From the NCBI RefSeq assembly GCF_003026495.1, contig NZ_PYMA01000005.1:62001-126000 (forward strand): 64,000 bases of DNA, written 5' to 3'. The DNA comes from Photobacterium sanctipauli. GTDB taxonomy: Bacteria; Pseudomonadota; Gammaproteobacteria; Enterobacterales; Vibrionaceae. The position numbers and the translations under genes were made by a program. Each line of letters begins with the position of its first letter. Within the stretch, counting starts at the first letter, position 1. Below, in pieces: positions 56,217 to 64,000 of the stretch. Below the pieces are notes generated by a model that saw only the letters and a list, made by a program, of their open reading frames with translations, was not told where the DNA came from and made no database searches.

Positions 56217-58172
56217 ATGTCAGATGAATCACCACAAAAACAAACCGAAGTTACCACTGATAATGCGTTACCTCTTATTCTGGCGGGGCCGATTTTACGA
56301 AAATGTAGCGGTTCAGAAATTACCTTATGGCTAGCGCTGTCGCAGCCCATTTCCGGCCAGTTTGAATTGTATCTTTCGGGTGATGCTCAGGCGTGTTTTG
56401 TTGGTGATTTAAATGCGGGTGAGCATATCCAATTGGGTGAACGGGCTTGGGTTTATCAGGTGACACTTCGGGGCGATTTTCCTGTTAATCAGCCCTTGGA
56501 GTATCAGTTGGTGACAGAGCAGGGGTTACTGACTGATCTTGTCCCGGAATTGCTGTATGAATCCGAAACGCGTCCGCAATTGGTGATAAAAACGCAGGCC
56601 GATTATGTCATGCATGGCTCGTGTCGTAACCCTCACTATCCGAGCCAAGACAGCTTGGTGGCGGCTGACGATAAAGTTGCGGCCCTACCATTATCGGAGC
56701 GCCCTTCATTATTAATGATGAGTGGTGATCAGATTTATGCCGATCATGTCGCAGGGCCAATGCTAGATGCGATAAGGCAAGTGATTGAGCTATTGGGGCT
56801 GCGTGATGAGCAGTTTGAACAAGCACCGGTAGAGACTGCTTCTGCGTTATATCAGCATGAATTTAACTTCTATCTTCGTGACAAGATATTGCCGCATTAT
56901 CTCGATGGTGGAGAGGGGGCGATAGAGCGTTTTCCTAAACTCGAAAGTTGGCTTCGCCGCAAGGTACCGGTATTTAGCTCTCGGGAATCTGGCAACCACC
57001 TAATTTCACTTGCTGAGTTTGTTGCCATGTACTTGCTGGTGTGGTCGCCGACATTATGGCAATACGTTGATAGCGCTAAACTGCAAAAATCGAATTTTAC
57101 CCATAGCAACCGTACGCTTGAGCCGCAATGGCAACAGTTGTGGCAGGCCGAGAAGGAACAAATCGATCTGTTTGTTTCAGGTTTGCCAAAAGTACGTCGG
57201 TTAATGGCGCATTTGCCGACTTATATGATCTTTGATGATCATGACGTGACCGACGATTGGAATCTTACCCGAGGTTGGGAGCAAGCTGCTTATCAGCATC
57301 CGTTTTCTAACCGTATCATTGGTAATGCATTGATTGGCTACTGGGTATTCCAAGGATGGGGAAATGCACCCGAGACGTTTGACGATCGTTTCGTTTCAGA
57401 TATTAGGCAGATCTTTGTTCAGCAGGATAACGAACATCATGATGCTGTGATTCAACGCCTGTATAAGTTTGAGCAATGGCATTACACCATCGAGACCAGT
57501 CCAAAAGTGCTGGTGCTGGATACCCGTACCCGGCGCTGGCGATCAGAGTCGAAGATGAACAAGCCATCGGGTTTGATGGACTGGGAGGCGCTCACTGAGC
57601 TTCAGCAGTCTTTATTGAATGAACCGGCTGTGATTATCGTCTCACCCGCTCCGATGTTTGGGGTGAAGTTTATTGAAATGCTGCAACGTGGTATGACTTG
57701 GTTAGGGCAACCCCTGTTGATTGATGCAGAAAACTGGATGGCCCACCCGGGCTCGGCTAATACGCTATTGAGTATTTTTACTCACTCGAAAACACCGACT
57801 AACTTTGTGATTCTCTCGGGGGATGTCCACTATTCGTTTGCGTATGACATCAAGCTTCGATATAGCAAGAGTAGTCCTAACATCTATCAGATAACCTCAA
57901 GTGGTATCAAGAACGAATTCCCCAACGCATTGCTCCGTGTTTGTGATTTCATGGATAGAATGCTGTATAGCCCACGTTCGCCATTGAATTTCTTCACTAA
58001 GCGTAAGCGTTTAAAGATCTATAAGCGGGATCCTGACACTAAGGGTAGCCATCGCTTAATCAATCGAAGTGCGATAGGTGAGGTAAGACTCGATGAGCAA
58101 GGTAAGCCGGTTGATATTGCGATACTTACCGCTGAAGGTGAGCAGGTTTCTTTTCCACCAACCAAGTTGTAG
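56217..58172 (+). CDS. PhoD-like metallophosphatase family protein
   Basis: A 651-residue protein of the alkaline phosphatase D family without a signal peptide, so it is cytoplasmic or at least not Sec-exported. Metal-binding blocks are MHGSCRNPH near 131, MMSGDQIYADH near 168, FDDHDVTDDWN near 341, and LSGDVHYSFAYD near 541. The N-terminal 120 residues are a beta-sandwich as in PhoD-like phosphatases. Activity on phosphodiesters or monoesters is expected from the family; the substrate is unknown. It has a long insertion between the second and third metal blocks. AAGGAGAGCC precedes the ATG at some distance. Confidence 0.88.
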   Translation: MSDESPQKQTEVTTDNALPLILAGPILRKCSGSEITLWLALSQPISGQFELYLSGDAQACFVGDLNAGEHIQLGERAWVYQVTLRGDFPVNQPLEYQLVTEQGLLTDLVPELLYESETRPQLVIKTQADYVMHGSCRNPHYPSQDSLVAADDKVAALPLSERPSLLMMSGDQIYADHVAGPMLDAIRQVIELLGLRDEQFEQAPVETASALYQHEFNFYLRDKILPHYLDGGEGAIERFPKLESWLRRKVPVFSSRESGNHLISLAEFVAMYLLVWSPTLWQYVDSAKLQKSNFTHSNRTLEPQWQQLWQAEKEQIDLFVSGLPKVRRLMAHLPTYMIFDDHDVTDDWNLTRGWEQAAYQHPFSNRIIGNALIGYWVFQGWGNAPETFDDRFVSDIRQIFVQQDNEHHDAVIQRLYKFEQWHYTIETSPKVLVLDTRTRRWRSESKMNKPSGLMDWEALTELQQSLLNEPAVIIVSPAPMFGVKFIEMLQRGMTWLGQPLLIDAENWMAHPGSANTLLSIFTHSKTPTNFVILSGDVHYSFAYDIKLRYSKSSPNIYQITSSGIKNEFPNALLRVCDFMDRMLYSPRSPLNFFTKRKRLKIYKRDPDTKGSHRLINRSAIGEVRLDEQGKPVDIAILTAEGEQVSFPPTKL

Positions 58173-58302
58173 GCGGCTTGGTGTAAAGGTAAATAGGATG
58201 AGTAAGGCAACCCTAACTTGCTAACGCATTTCGTCGTTAACTGAGTTGGGTTGCTGCTTGATAGGGCTACGAGTATGAGCGACTTTGCTGAGCGATATTT
58301 GC

Positions 58303-58581
58303 TCAAGCCGCTTCGCAAAGGTGGCTAGCTTGGGTGATCTCATCGATAAGTAGCATAGAGGCAGATTGCTGATCTGCAGCTGAGCTAAAATCGATAGACA
58401 GTACTTCAAGCAAATCTTTTAGCAGGAAAGCCAGATGAGAGGCTTCGCTATCGTCTTGAGTGTAGGGCTCAAGATCGAGGATAAGCTTCTCAACATCTTT
58501 CGTTATCGCGCTAGGCGTATCACTCTTCCAATGTGCCCCTTTTTCCTTTACAGCATGATAGATTGAGTGGCATGTATTCAT
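58303..58581 (-). CDS. Small hypothetical protein, 92 residues
   Basis: No recognised family. It is an acidic, mostly helical protein (AITKDVEKLILDLEPY, then SHLAFLLKDLLEVLSIDF) with no signal or membrane segment. AAGGACACTGAAGCA precedes the ATG. It is convergent with the PhoD-like gene and has no partner. The amphipathic-helix pattern and ribosome site favour a real gene. Confidence 0.55.
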   Translation of the reverse strand: MNTCHSIYHAVKEKGAHWKSDTPSAITKDVEKLILDLEPYTQDDSEASHLAFLLKDLLEVLSIDFSSAADQQSASMLLIDEITQASHLCEAA

Positions 58582-59212
58582 TGCTTCAGTGTCCTTAATA
58601 GAACATTCAGTTATAAGGTTTCAATTTTCTTAAGGTACTCTGAGTTGCTATCACAGTAAGCACTTTGTTACCCATAAGAACTGTGAGGAATTTTAAATCC
58701 ACTGAACGAAAAACACTAGTAGGGTTAAGGTTATTTGTAATGCAATTAACAATTCTTTGCTTCTGGTCAATTACGCAACAGCTGAGCGTTACCGCTGATA
58801 TATCACGCACCAATCACTTGCTTGGTATCATGTTTCATCGGGTATGAAACGCAAGAATGAGCGTGTTACGCTGTCATGACGTTAGATCATAAAAGTGGTC
58901 ATTCGGCTAAACACCTACTTAGGTATTGATTCTAGCTAAAGTTGATGCAGTAAAAAGTAGAGGCCTTTAGCAATTTGCTTAATTTCATTCAACCTAGGAT
59001 GGATTCTGGAATAAGTTAATAATGACTTTTAAAAGTATCGAATGTTTCATTTTCTATTAATTAACTTAAGAAAAACTTAATCGAAATTTAAGAAAAAGTT
59101 TATCCCTCATCATTTGGCGTTAATAAACCGAGTTTAATGTATACCTCAGTAACGAGGGCTTATATCCACCTCATATAAATGCACATTATTATTAGATTTA
59201 AGGGATAAACAC
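58582..59212. promoter_or_regulatory. Upstream region of the phosphonate-type transporter
   Basis: About 630 bases. Short frames in both directions (for example 58607-58813) have no ribosome site or protein-like composition. The region ends in AT-rich DNA with 11-base direct repeats (59065-59108) about 105 bases before the binding-protein gene. Confidence 0.45.
59065..59108 (+). promoter_or_regulatory. Four 11-base direct repeats, candidate regulator box
   Basis: CTTAAGAAAAA, CTTAATCGAAA, TTTAAGAAAAA and GTTTATCCCTC follow one another with exact 11-base spacing; units 1 and 3 are nearly identical. Eleven-base periodic repeats are how PhoB sites are built, although these do not match the classic CTGTCAT sequence. 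Confidence 0.4.
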
Positions 59213-60220
59213 ATGTTGAAAAAAGCTGCTATTGGCATTGTCGCTGCACTTGCATCAGGTGCGGTAATGGCGAATTCTGAAGTGACGGTTTATACCGCTT
59301 TTGAGTCTGACATGCTACGTAATTATGAGCGTGCATTTAACGCACAATATCCAGACACCAAAATAAACTGGGTGCGTGATTCAACAGGTGTGGTTACAGC
59401 AAAGCTATTGGCTGAAAAAAATAACCCTCAAGCAGATGTTGTATGGGGCTTAGCCGCAACAAGTTTGATGGTGCTAGATAACGAAAAAATGCTAGAACCT
59501 TATGCGCCAGCAAACTTGAGTGCACTTTCTCCAGCATTTCGCGATAGCAATGAAACTCCCCATTGGATTGGCATGAATGCGTGGATTGCGGGTATTTGCT
59601 TCAATACTGTAGAAGCAGAAAAACATGGCCTTGAAATGCCGAAAACATGGGAAGATCTCACTAAGCCAGAATATAAGGGCCATGTGGTCATGCCTAACCC
59701 AAACTCTTCAGGTACTGGTTTTCTTGACGTAGCGGCATGGCTACAAACCTTCGGTGAAGAGAAGGGATGGGCATACATGGACAAACTGCACAACAACATT
59801 GACCGATATACGCACTCAGGTTCGGCGCCGTGTCAGTTAGCTGCAACCGGTGAGACGACGATGGGCGTATCTTTTGCGTTCCGAGGGGCAAACCTTAAGA
59901 GTCAGGGGGCGCCAATCGAACTCATCTTCCCTGAAGAAGGGCTAGGTTGGGATATGGAAGCGGCCGCCAAAATTAAAGGTGCGAAAAACCCAGAAGAAGC
60001 AAAACAAATCCTAGATTTTGCCGCAACGCTGGAAGCAAATCAGCTGTATAACAAAGGCTACGCTGTCGTTGCCATTCCTGGTGTCGCGAAACCTGTTAAA
60101 CACTTCCCCGAAAACCCAGAAACGTTAATGATCGAAAATGACTTTGCATGGACAGCAGCAAATCGTGAAAGCATCTTAAGCGAGTGGGCTGAACGTTACG
60201 ACGGTAAAACCGAAAAGTGA
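59213..60220 (+). CDS. ABC transporter binding protein, probable 2-aminoethylphosphonate type
   Basis: A 335-residue periplasmic binding protein of the iron(III)/2-aminoethylphosphonate group. The signal peptide ends at AVMANSE. The mature start EVTVYTAFESDMLRNYERAF and the PNPNSSGTGFLDVAAW block fit the PhnS-like subset rather than FbpA iron carriers, which have paired tyrosines that I do not see. It likely delivers a phosphonate to the ATPase and fused permease encoded next. AAGGGATAAACAC precedes the ATG. A hairpin follows the stop. Confidence 0.82.
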   Translation: MLKKAAIGIVAALASGAVMANSEVTVYTAFESDMLRNYERAFNAQYPDTKINWVRDSTGVVTAKLLAEKNNPQADVVWGLAATSLMVLDNEKMLEPYAPANLSALSPAFRDSNETPHWIGMNAWIAGICFNTVEAEKHGLEMPKTWEDLTKPEYKGHVVMPNPNSSGTGFLDVAAWLQTFGEEKGWAYMDKLHNNIDRYTHSGSAPCQLAATGETTMGVSFAFRGANLKSQGAPIELIFPEEGLGWDMEAAAKIKGAKNPEEAKQILDFAATLEANQLYNKGYAVVAIPGVAKPVKHFPENPETLMIENDFAWTAANRESILSEWAERYDGKTEK

Positions 60221-60235
60221 TCTTTTAAAGAATTA

Positions 60236-60265
60236 GCTGGAGGGCGGATAGTTCTCCAGCCTTTT
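60236..60265 (+). terminator. Partial terminator after the binding-protein gene
   Basis: A 7-bp perfect stem (GCTGGAG/CTCCAGC) with an 11-base loop and CTTTTA tail, 15 bases after the stop. Downstream transporter genes are co-oriented, so it is probably leaky. Confidence 0.6.
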
Positions 60266-60344
60266 ACCAATAAACGAATCGTACGGCAATCACCCTCGCC
60301 ATTCATTGCTGTACCGGTTTATCAATTGTCTCAGGTTATTTTAT

Positions 60345-61379
60345 ATGTCTATGCAGACCTATCTCAGTATCGATAATGTCGTAAAGAAATTTGACCAGTT
60401 TACTGCACTGAATGATATTTCTTTGAATATTAAGCAAGGTGAATTTGTTTGTTTTCTTGGCCCTTCAGGCTGCGGGAAAACAACATTGCTACGTGCTATC
60501 GCTGGTTTAGAACTGCCAACCAGTGGTACTATTATTCAGGATAATAAAGACATTACTTTTTTACCGCCTGAACAGCGTGATTTCGGTATTGTTTTTCAAT
60601 CTTATGCGTTATTTCCGAATCTGACGGTCGCAGAAAATATTAGCTTTGCTTTAAGAGAGCAGGGGCATTCAAAACAGGAAGTAAGCAAGCAACTTGAAAA
60701 GTGGCTAGGTATTATTGATTTGCCTGACTCGGGTTCGAAATACCCATCGCAACTTTCAGGTGGTCAGCAGCAACGTGTGGCATTGGCAAGGGCGCTTGTA
60801 TTATCTCCGGGCTTATTATTACTTGATGAACCGTTGTCAGCGCTTGATGCGAAAGTAAGAACCCACTTACGCAGTGAAATTCGCCGTATTCAAACAGAAC
60901 TTGGTATTACAACCATTATGGTAACGCACGATCAGGAGGAGGCACTCTCAATGGCTGATCGGATTGTGGTAATGAATCATGGTGTGATTGAGCAAGTTGG
61001 CACACCGCAAGCGATCTATAAGCAGCCAGCGTCTGAGTTTGTGGCCCGCTTTGTTGGTTCAATGAACTTCATTCCACCTCATCACGCATTGTTAACCGAT
61101 AAAGACCTGCCTTTTGGCGGTAAAGTTGTTGCGCTTCGCCCAGAAGATATTTTGCTTGAAAGTAGCAAGCTAGCATCGGCTGACAACAATGCTGTGGTGA
61201 GTGCTTGTGAGTTCTTGGGACCTATAGTGCGCATCAGTTGCAAAATTGATGACGGGTTAAATCTGACTGTGGATATGGCAAGTGATGCGTTTTTGCGAGA
61301 AGCCATCGAAGTAGGGAGTCGAGTATCCCTCTCATTTTGCAAAACGAAACTACAAACCTTTGAAGCGGAGGCGGCATAG
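60345..61379 (+). CDS. ABC transporter ATP-binding protein, phosphonate/iron type
   Basis: A 344-residue ATPase. The Walker A is LGPSGCGKTTLLRAIAG, the Q-loop is FQSYALFPNLTVAENI, the signature is LSGGQQQRVALARAL, the Walker B is LLLLDEPLSALDAKV, and the switch is VTHDQEEALSMADRI. The C-terminal 100 residues form a TOBE-like regulatory domain (LRPEDILLESS). The open frame starts at TTG 60306, and the ATG at 60345 gives the standard N-terminus, although the ribosome site is weak. It powers the transporter with the flanking genes and ends one base before the permease ATG. Confidence 0.9.
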   Translation: MSMQTYLSIDNVVKKFDQFTALNDISLNIKQGEFVCFLGPSGCGKTTLLRAIAGLELPTSGTIIQDNKDITFLPPEQRDFGIVFQSYALFPNLTVAENISFALREQGHSKQEVSKQLEKWLGIIDLPDSGSKYPSQLSGGQQQRVALARALVLSPGLLLLDEPLSALDAKVRTHLRSEIRRIQTELGITTIMVTHDQEEALSMADRIVVMNHGVIEQVGTPQAIYKQPASEFVARFVGSMNFIPPHHALLTDKDLPFGGKVVALRPEDILLESSKLASADNNAVVSACEFLGPIVRISCKIDDGLNLTVDMASDAFLREAIEVGSRVSLSFCKTKLQTFEAEAA

Positions 61380-61380
61380 C

Positions 61381-63108
61381 ATGGACGCTTCAGTATTGCC
61401 CGGCGCGCAGGTACAGCAAACACAAAAACTGCCAAAAATGGGTTTCAAACGTCTAAGCCGTGACCAATGGCTTATGGCGTTCTTATTATGCTCGGTCATT
61501 ATTTTAATGACGATTGGCCTGGTATTACCGCTTTTGACTATGTTAATCAAAAGCTTGTATGGCACAAATGGTGAGTTTGTTGGTCTTGCAAATTATATCC
61601 AATACCTATCTACGCCATCATTAAGCCAATCGCTTTCCAACACTCTAACCATGGGGGTAGTCGTGACCGCAGTGGTTGGTGTGGTGGCGTTTGGCTATAG
61701 TTTTGCACTAACCCGCACTTGTATGCCAGGCAAGACTGTTTTTAAAGCACTTGGCTATTTACCGATTTTAACTCCCTCGTTGCTGCCGGGTATTGCTTTG
61801 GTCTATTTGTTTGGTAACCAAGGTGTTGCGAAGGAATTGTTATTGGGCAGCAGTATTTATGGCCCGATAGGGATCGTGCTTGGATTGGTGTTCTGGTGCT
61901 TTCCCCACGCGATGATTTTGATCTCAACTGGCCTCTCTAACTCCGATGCTCGCTTGTATGAGGCAGCTAAGGTGTTGCGTATACCTGCGTGGAAAACCTT
62001 CTTTGTGGTGACGCTTTCCAATGCCAAATATGGGCTTATCTCGGCACTGATTGTTATTTTCACCCTTGTGGTATGTGATTTCGGTGTAGCAAAAGTGATT
62101 GGCGGCCAATATAACGTATTAGCGACAGATATCTACAAGCAGGTTGTTGGTATGCAAAACTTCTCGATGGGGGCAGTAACAAGCGCTGTGTTGTTATTAC
62201 CTGCATTGGTTGCTTTTGCTATCGATCGCTGGGTCAGGAAAAAACAACAGCAAATGATGTCTACCAGCGCAGTGCCTTACCAGCCTAAGCCGAACAAGTT
62301 ACGTGACGGTGTCGCGTTCGCGTGGTGTTTACTTGTTGCCCTGAGTATTCTCACTGTCATCGGTATGGCAGTGTATGGCTCTTTAGTGACTTTTTGGCCA
62401 TACAACACCACATTAACGCTGCGTCATTATGACTTTGAAAACCTGACAGTATACGGCTGGATGCCGTTTTATAACTCGATCAAGATGGCATTGCTAGCTG
62501 CGGGTATCGGTACCGTGTTTACCTTTGTGATTGCCTATGCTGTCGAGAAGGCCAATGGTATGCAGCGCCTACGTAGTTTGATTCATTTGATCGCCATGTT
62601 ACCAATGGCGGTCCCTGGCTTGGTACTTGGCCTTGGCTATATCTTTTTCTTTAATGATTCAAGCAATCCGCTGAATGTGCTGTACGGCACCATGGCTATT
62701 TTGGTGCTGAACACCATAGTTCACCTCTATACCGTGGGGCACTTAACCTCACTGACGGCATTGAAACAATTGCCTGCAGAAATTGAAGCAGTTGCAGCAT
62801 CGTTGAAAATTAGTCAATTCAAAGCTTTTTGGAAAGTCTCTGTCCCGGTTTGTCTGCCAGCGATACTTGATGTGTTCATTTATATGTTTGTCAACGCAAT
62901 GACGACTACGTCTGCGGTGGTTTTCTTATATTCGACACAAAATATAGTGGCCAGTGTGGCGGTCATGAACATGGCTGATACTGGCGCGATGGCTTCGGCT
63001 GCAGCAATGGCAATTATGATCATGTTGTTAGCCGCTGGTGCGAAAGTGCTGCATCTGATCATCAGCCATTTCCTTCTCAAGCATACCCAGCGCTGGAAAA
63101 CACGTTAA
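61381..63108 (+). CDS. Fused ABC permease, phosphonate/iron type
   Basis: A 575-residue inner-membrane protein with two BPD permease modules in one chain, about 12 helices. Each half has an EAA-like loop for the ATPase: DARLYEAAKVLRIPAWKTFF near 200 and EIEAVAASLKISQFKAFWKV near 475. This arrangement is typical of PhnU2/FbpB proteins. The frame is open from TTG 61360, but GGAGG lies before the ATG at 61381, which sits one base after the ATPase stop. It is translationally coupled. A hairpin lies between it and the HAD gene. Confidence 0.9.
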   Translation: MDASVLPGAQVQQTQKLPKMGFKRLSRDQWLMAFLLCSVIILMTIGLVLPLLTMLIKSLYGTNGEFVGLANYIQYLSTPSLSQSLSNTLTMGVVVTAVVGVVAFGYSFALTRTCMPGKTVFKALGYLPILTPSLLPGIALVYLFGNQGVAKELLLGSSIYGPIGIVLGLVFWCFPHAMILISTGLSNSDARLYEAAKVLRIPAWKTFFVVTLSNAKYGLISALIVIFTLVVCDFGVAKVIGGQYNVLATDIYKQVVGMQNFSMGAVTSAVLLLPALVAFAIDRWVRKKQQQMMSTSAVPYQPKPNKLRDGVAFAWCLLVALSILTVIGMAVYGSLVTFWPYNTTLTLRHYDFENLTVYGWMPFYNSIKMALLAAGIGTVFTFVIAYAVEKANGMQRLRSLIHLIAMLPMAVPGLVLGLGYIFFFNDSSNPLNVLYGTMAILVLNTIVHLYTVGHLTSLTALKQLPAEIEAVAASLKISQFKAFWKVSVPVCLPAILDVFIYMFVNAMTTTSAVVFLYSTQNIVASVAVMNMADTGAMASAAAMAIMIMLLAAGAKVLHLIISHFLLKHTQRWKTR

Positions 63109-63121
63109 CGACTGAGAGTTA

Positions 63122-63143
63122 GCCTCCCTGAAGTAGGGGAGGC
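63122..63143 (+). promoter_or_regulatory. Hairpin before the HAD phosphatase gene
   Basis: A 7-bp stem (GCCTCCC/GGGAGGC) with an 8-base loop ends just before the AGGA ribosome site of the HAD gene. It is a possible stability or translation element. Confidence 0.45.
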
Positions 63144-63154
63144 AGGATAATGAA

Positions 63155-63877
63155 ATGAAAAAATACCTGATTATTTTTGATATGGACGAAACTTTGGTTT
63201 CGTCGGATTGCTCGACTCTTTGGCATAAGTATCTTGTTGAGAAAGACATCGCCAATGAGCCAGGCTTTTTGGAAAAAGATAAAGCGTTGATGCAGGCATA
63301 TTACGAAGGGAATATGTCGCTTAATGAGTACTTTTCTTTTTCGGTTGAGCCGTTAGCACAATTGAGTGAACGCGAGCTCACCTTACATATTGAAGATTTT
63401 ATTGAAGAAAAAGTGCTTGCGAATGTTTACCCTCAGGCGCAGGCATTGATCCACCGGTTGAATAGCCTAGGCCATACCACCATGGTGATCTCAGCAAGTG
63501 CCAGTTTTTTGGTGGAACCAATAGCCCGTCGTTTAGGTTTGCATGAAGCGATGGGCGTGGATTTGAAGAGGTCATTATCAGGAATCACAGGTGAAGTTGA
63601 AGGTATTGCCAGTTACCAAATGGGCAAGGTACTTCGTTTGAAGTTATGGCTAGAGCATAAAGGCCCTTTTGATAAGATCACTTTCTTTAGTGACTCGCAT
63701 AATGATTTACCCCTGCTGGAATACGCGGCTTGCGCAGTTGCCGTCAATCCAGATAGTAAACTGGAACACATTGCCCGCGAGAGTGGCTGGAATATTTGTG
63801 AATGGTCGGTTGCATCCTCATTATCGGTGAGCCAACAGCATGCCAAATCGCTGATATCGATGATTGAAAACAGTTAA
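63155..63877 (+). CDS. HAD-superfamily phosphatase (subfamily IB) linked to the phosphonate transporter
   Basis: A 240-residue hydrolase. HAD motif I is FDMDETLVSSD (nucleophile D9, acid D11). Motif II is MVISASASF near 110, motif III Lys lies near 150 in QMGKVLRLK, and motif IV is FFSDSHNDLPLLEYA near 178. The SerB-like IB cap follows motif I. It follows the permease by 46 bases, so it is likely co-transcribed and may remove phosphate from the imported compound or a product. It is not a phosphonatase (PhnX) by sequence, because the PhnX cap lysine region is not apparent. Confidence 0.85.
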   Translation: MKKYLIIFDMDETLVSSDCSTLWHKYLVEKDIANEPGFLEKDKALMQAYYEGNMSLNEYFSFSVEPLAQLSERELTLHIEDFIEEKVLANVYPQAQALIHRLNSLGHTTMVISASASFLVEPIARRLGLHEAMGVDLKRSLSGITGEVEGIASYQMGKVLRLKLWLEHKGPFDKITFFSDSHNDLPLLEYAACAVAVNPDSKLEHIARESGWNICEWSVASSLSVSQQHAKSLISMIENS

Positions 63878-63976
63878 TACTCGTTGGCGGGTCATTTAGC
63901 CGTCATCTGCTTTACATCATGTGGTTATATTCGTCGATTAGTCTTGGTGGTTTTCATTGATATGGTAAGTGAGTCT

Positions 63977-64000
63977 ATGTTGCCACCTTTACGTGCTTTG
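63977..64000 (+). CDS. Start of a probable LysR regulator at the right edge
   Basis: Eight codons read MLPPLRAL, a start typical of GcvA-like LysR regulators. AAGTGAG precedes the ATG; an in-frame ATG at 63962 is the alternative. Aminoethylphosphonate transporter clusters often carry a LysR gene, which agrees. The evidence is short, so confidence is low. Confidence 0.4.

Noticed and set aside
58607..58847. Short overlapping frames on both strands upstream of the phosphonate-type transporter
   Set aside because: Neither has a ribosome site or protein-like sequence; they occupy a regulatory spacer.
58870..58890. CTGTCAT resembling a Pho box half-site
   Set aside because: The second repeat at the required 11-base spacing is missing and it is about 340 bases from the gene.

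Overview
The window looks like chromosomal DNA of a marine gamma-proteobacterium of the Vibrionaceae (Photobacterium/Vibrio/Grimontia-like). This is an inference from protein family resemblance, a moderate-GC coding style with very AT-rich spacers, a ChiA-type chitinase, a VasX-like type VI effector, and a small inverted-repeat element of a kind I associate with vibrios. No rRNA, tRNA, CRISPR array, phage or transposase gene was seen.

Left part (1-4105), mostly minus strand: a LysR regulator, a periplasmic copper chaperone pair (DUF2946-like protein plus PCuAC), a glycine-zipper lipoprotein, and a small multidrug resistance (SMR) transporter with a 73-residue companion. A 264-bp MITE-like element follows (4354-4617). 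Next come two carboxylate-type uptake systems: a TAXI-TRAP transporter (4692-7602) and a tripartite tricarboxylate transporter tctCBA (10306-13405). A CitA/DcuS-type two-component system lies between them and is divergent from tctC.

The core (13809-38660) is a large allantoin catabolic region. Allantoin enters by AllP and is opened by AllB and AllC to ureidoglycine. AllE converts that to ureidoglycolate. From there AllA-Gcl-Hyi-GlxR runs to glycerate, or AllD oxidises ureidoglycolate to oxalurate. PucG can also make oxalurate directly by transamination. AllF-AllG-AllH (oxamate carbamoyltransferase) with a carbamate kinase would then yield oxamate, carbamate and ATP. AllS is the likely activator. 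A PAAR-VasX type VI effector and a translationally coupled membrane protein, probably its immunity protein, sit in the middle of this region (17988-22186).

The right part holds a DUF3047 protein, a LysR regulator, a NupC nucleoside transporter with a PurR/CytR-like operator, and a siderophore module. That module is a TonB receptor, an FhuF-type reductase and a GMC oxidoreductase, with an AraC regulator and a divergent flavin reductase. Then follow an uncharacterised lipoprotein/secreted protein pair, a multidomain chitinase, a MATE exporter with a divergent LysR regulator, a PhoD-like phosphatase, and a 2-aminoethylphosphonate-type ABC transporter with a HAD phosphatase. A probable LysR gene starts at the right edge.

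A recurring feature is a stable hairpin between genes of one operon. One follows each of the three solute-binding protein genes, and others lie at gcl/hyi, allG/allH and permease/HAD. Several gene starts were moved inward from the longest open frame on ribosome-site evidence, including GTG starts for allC, the chitinase and one LysR gene.
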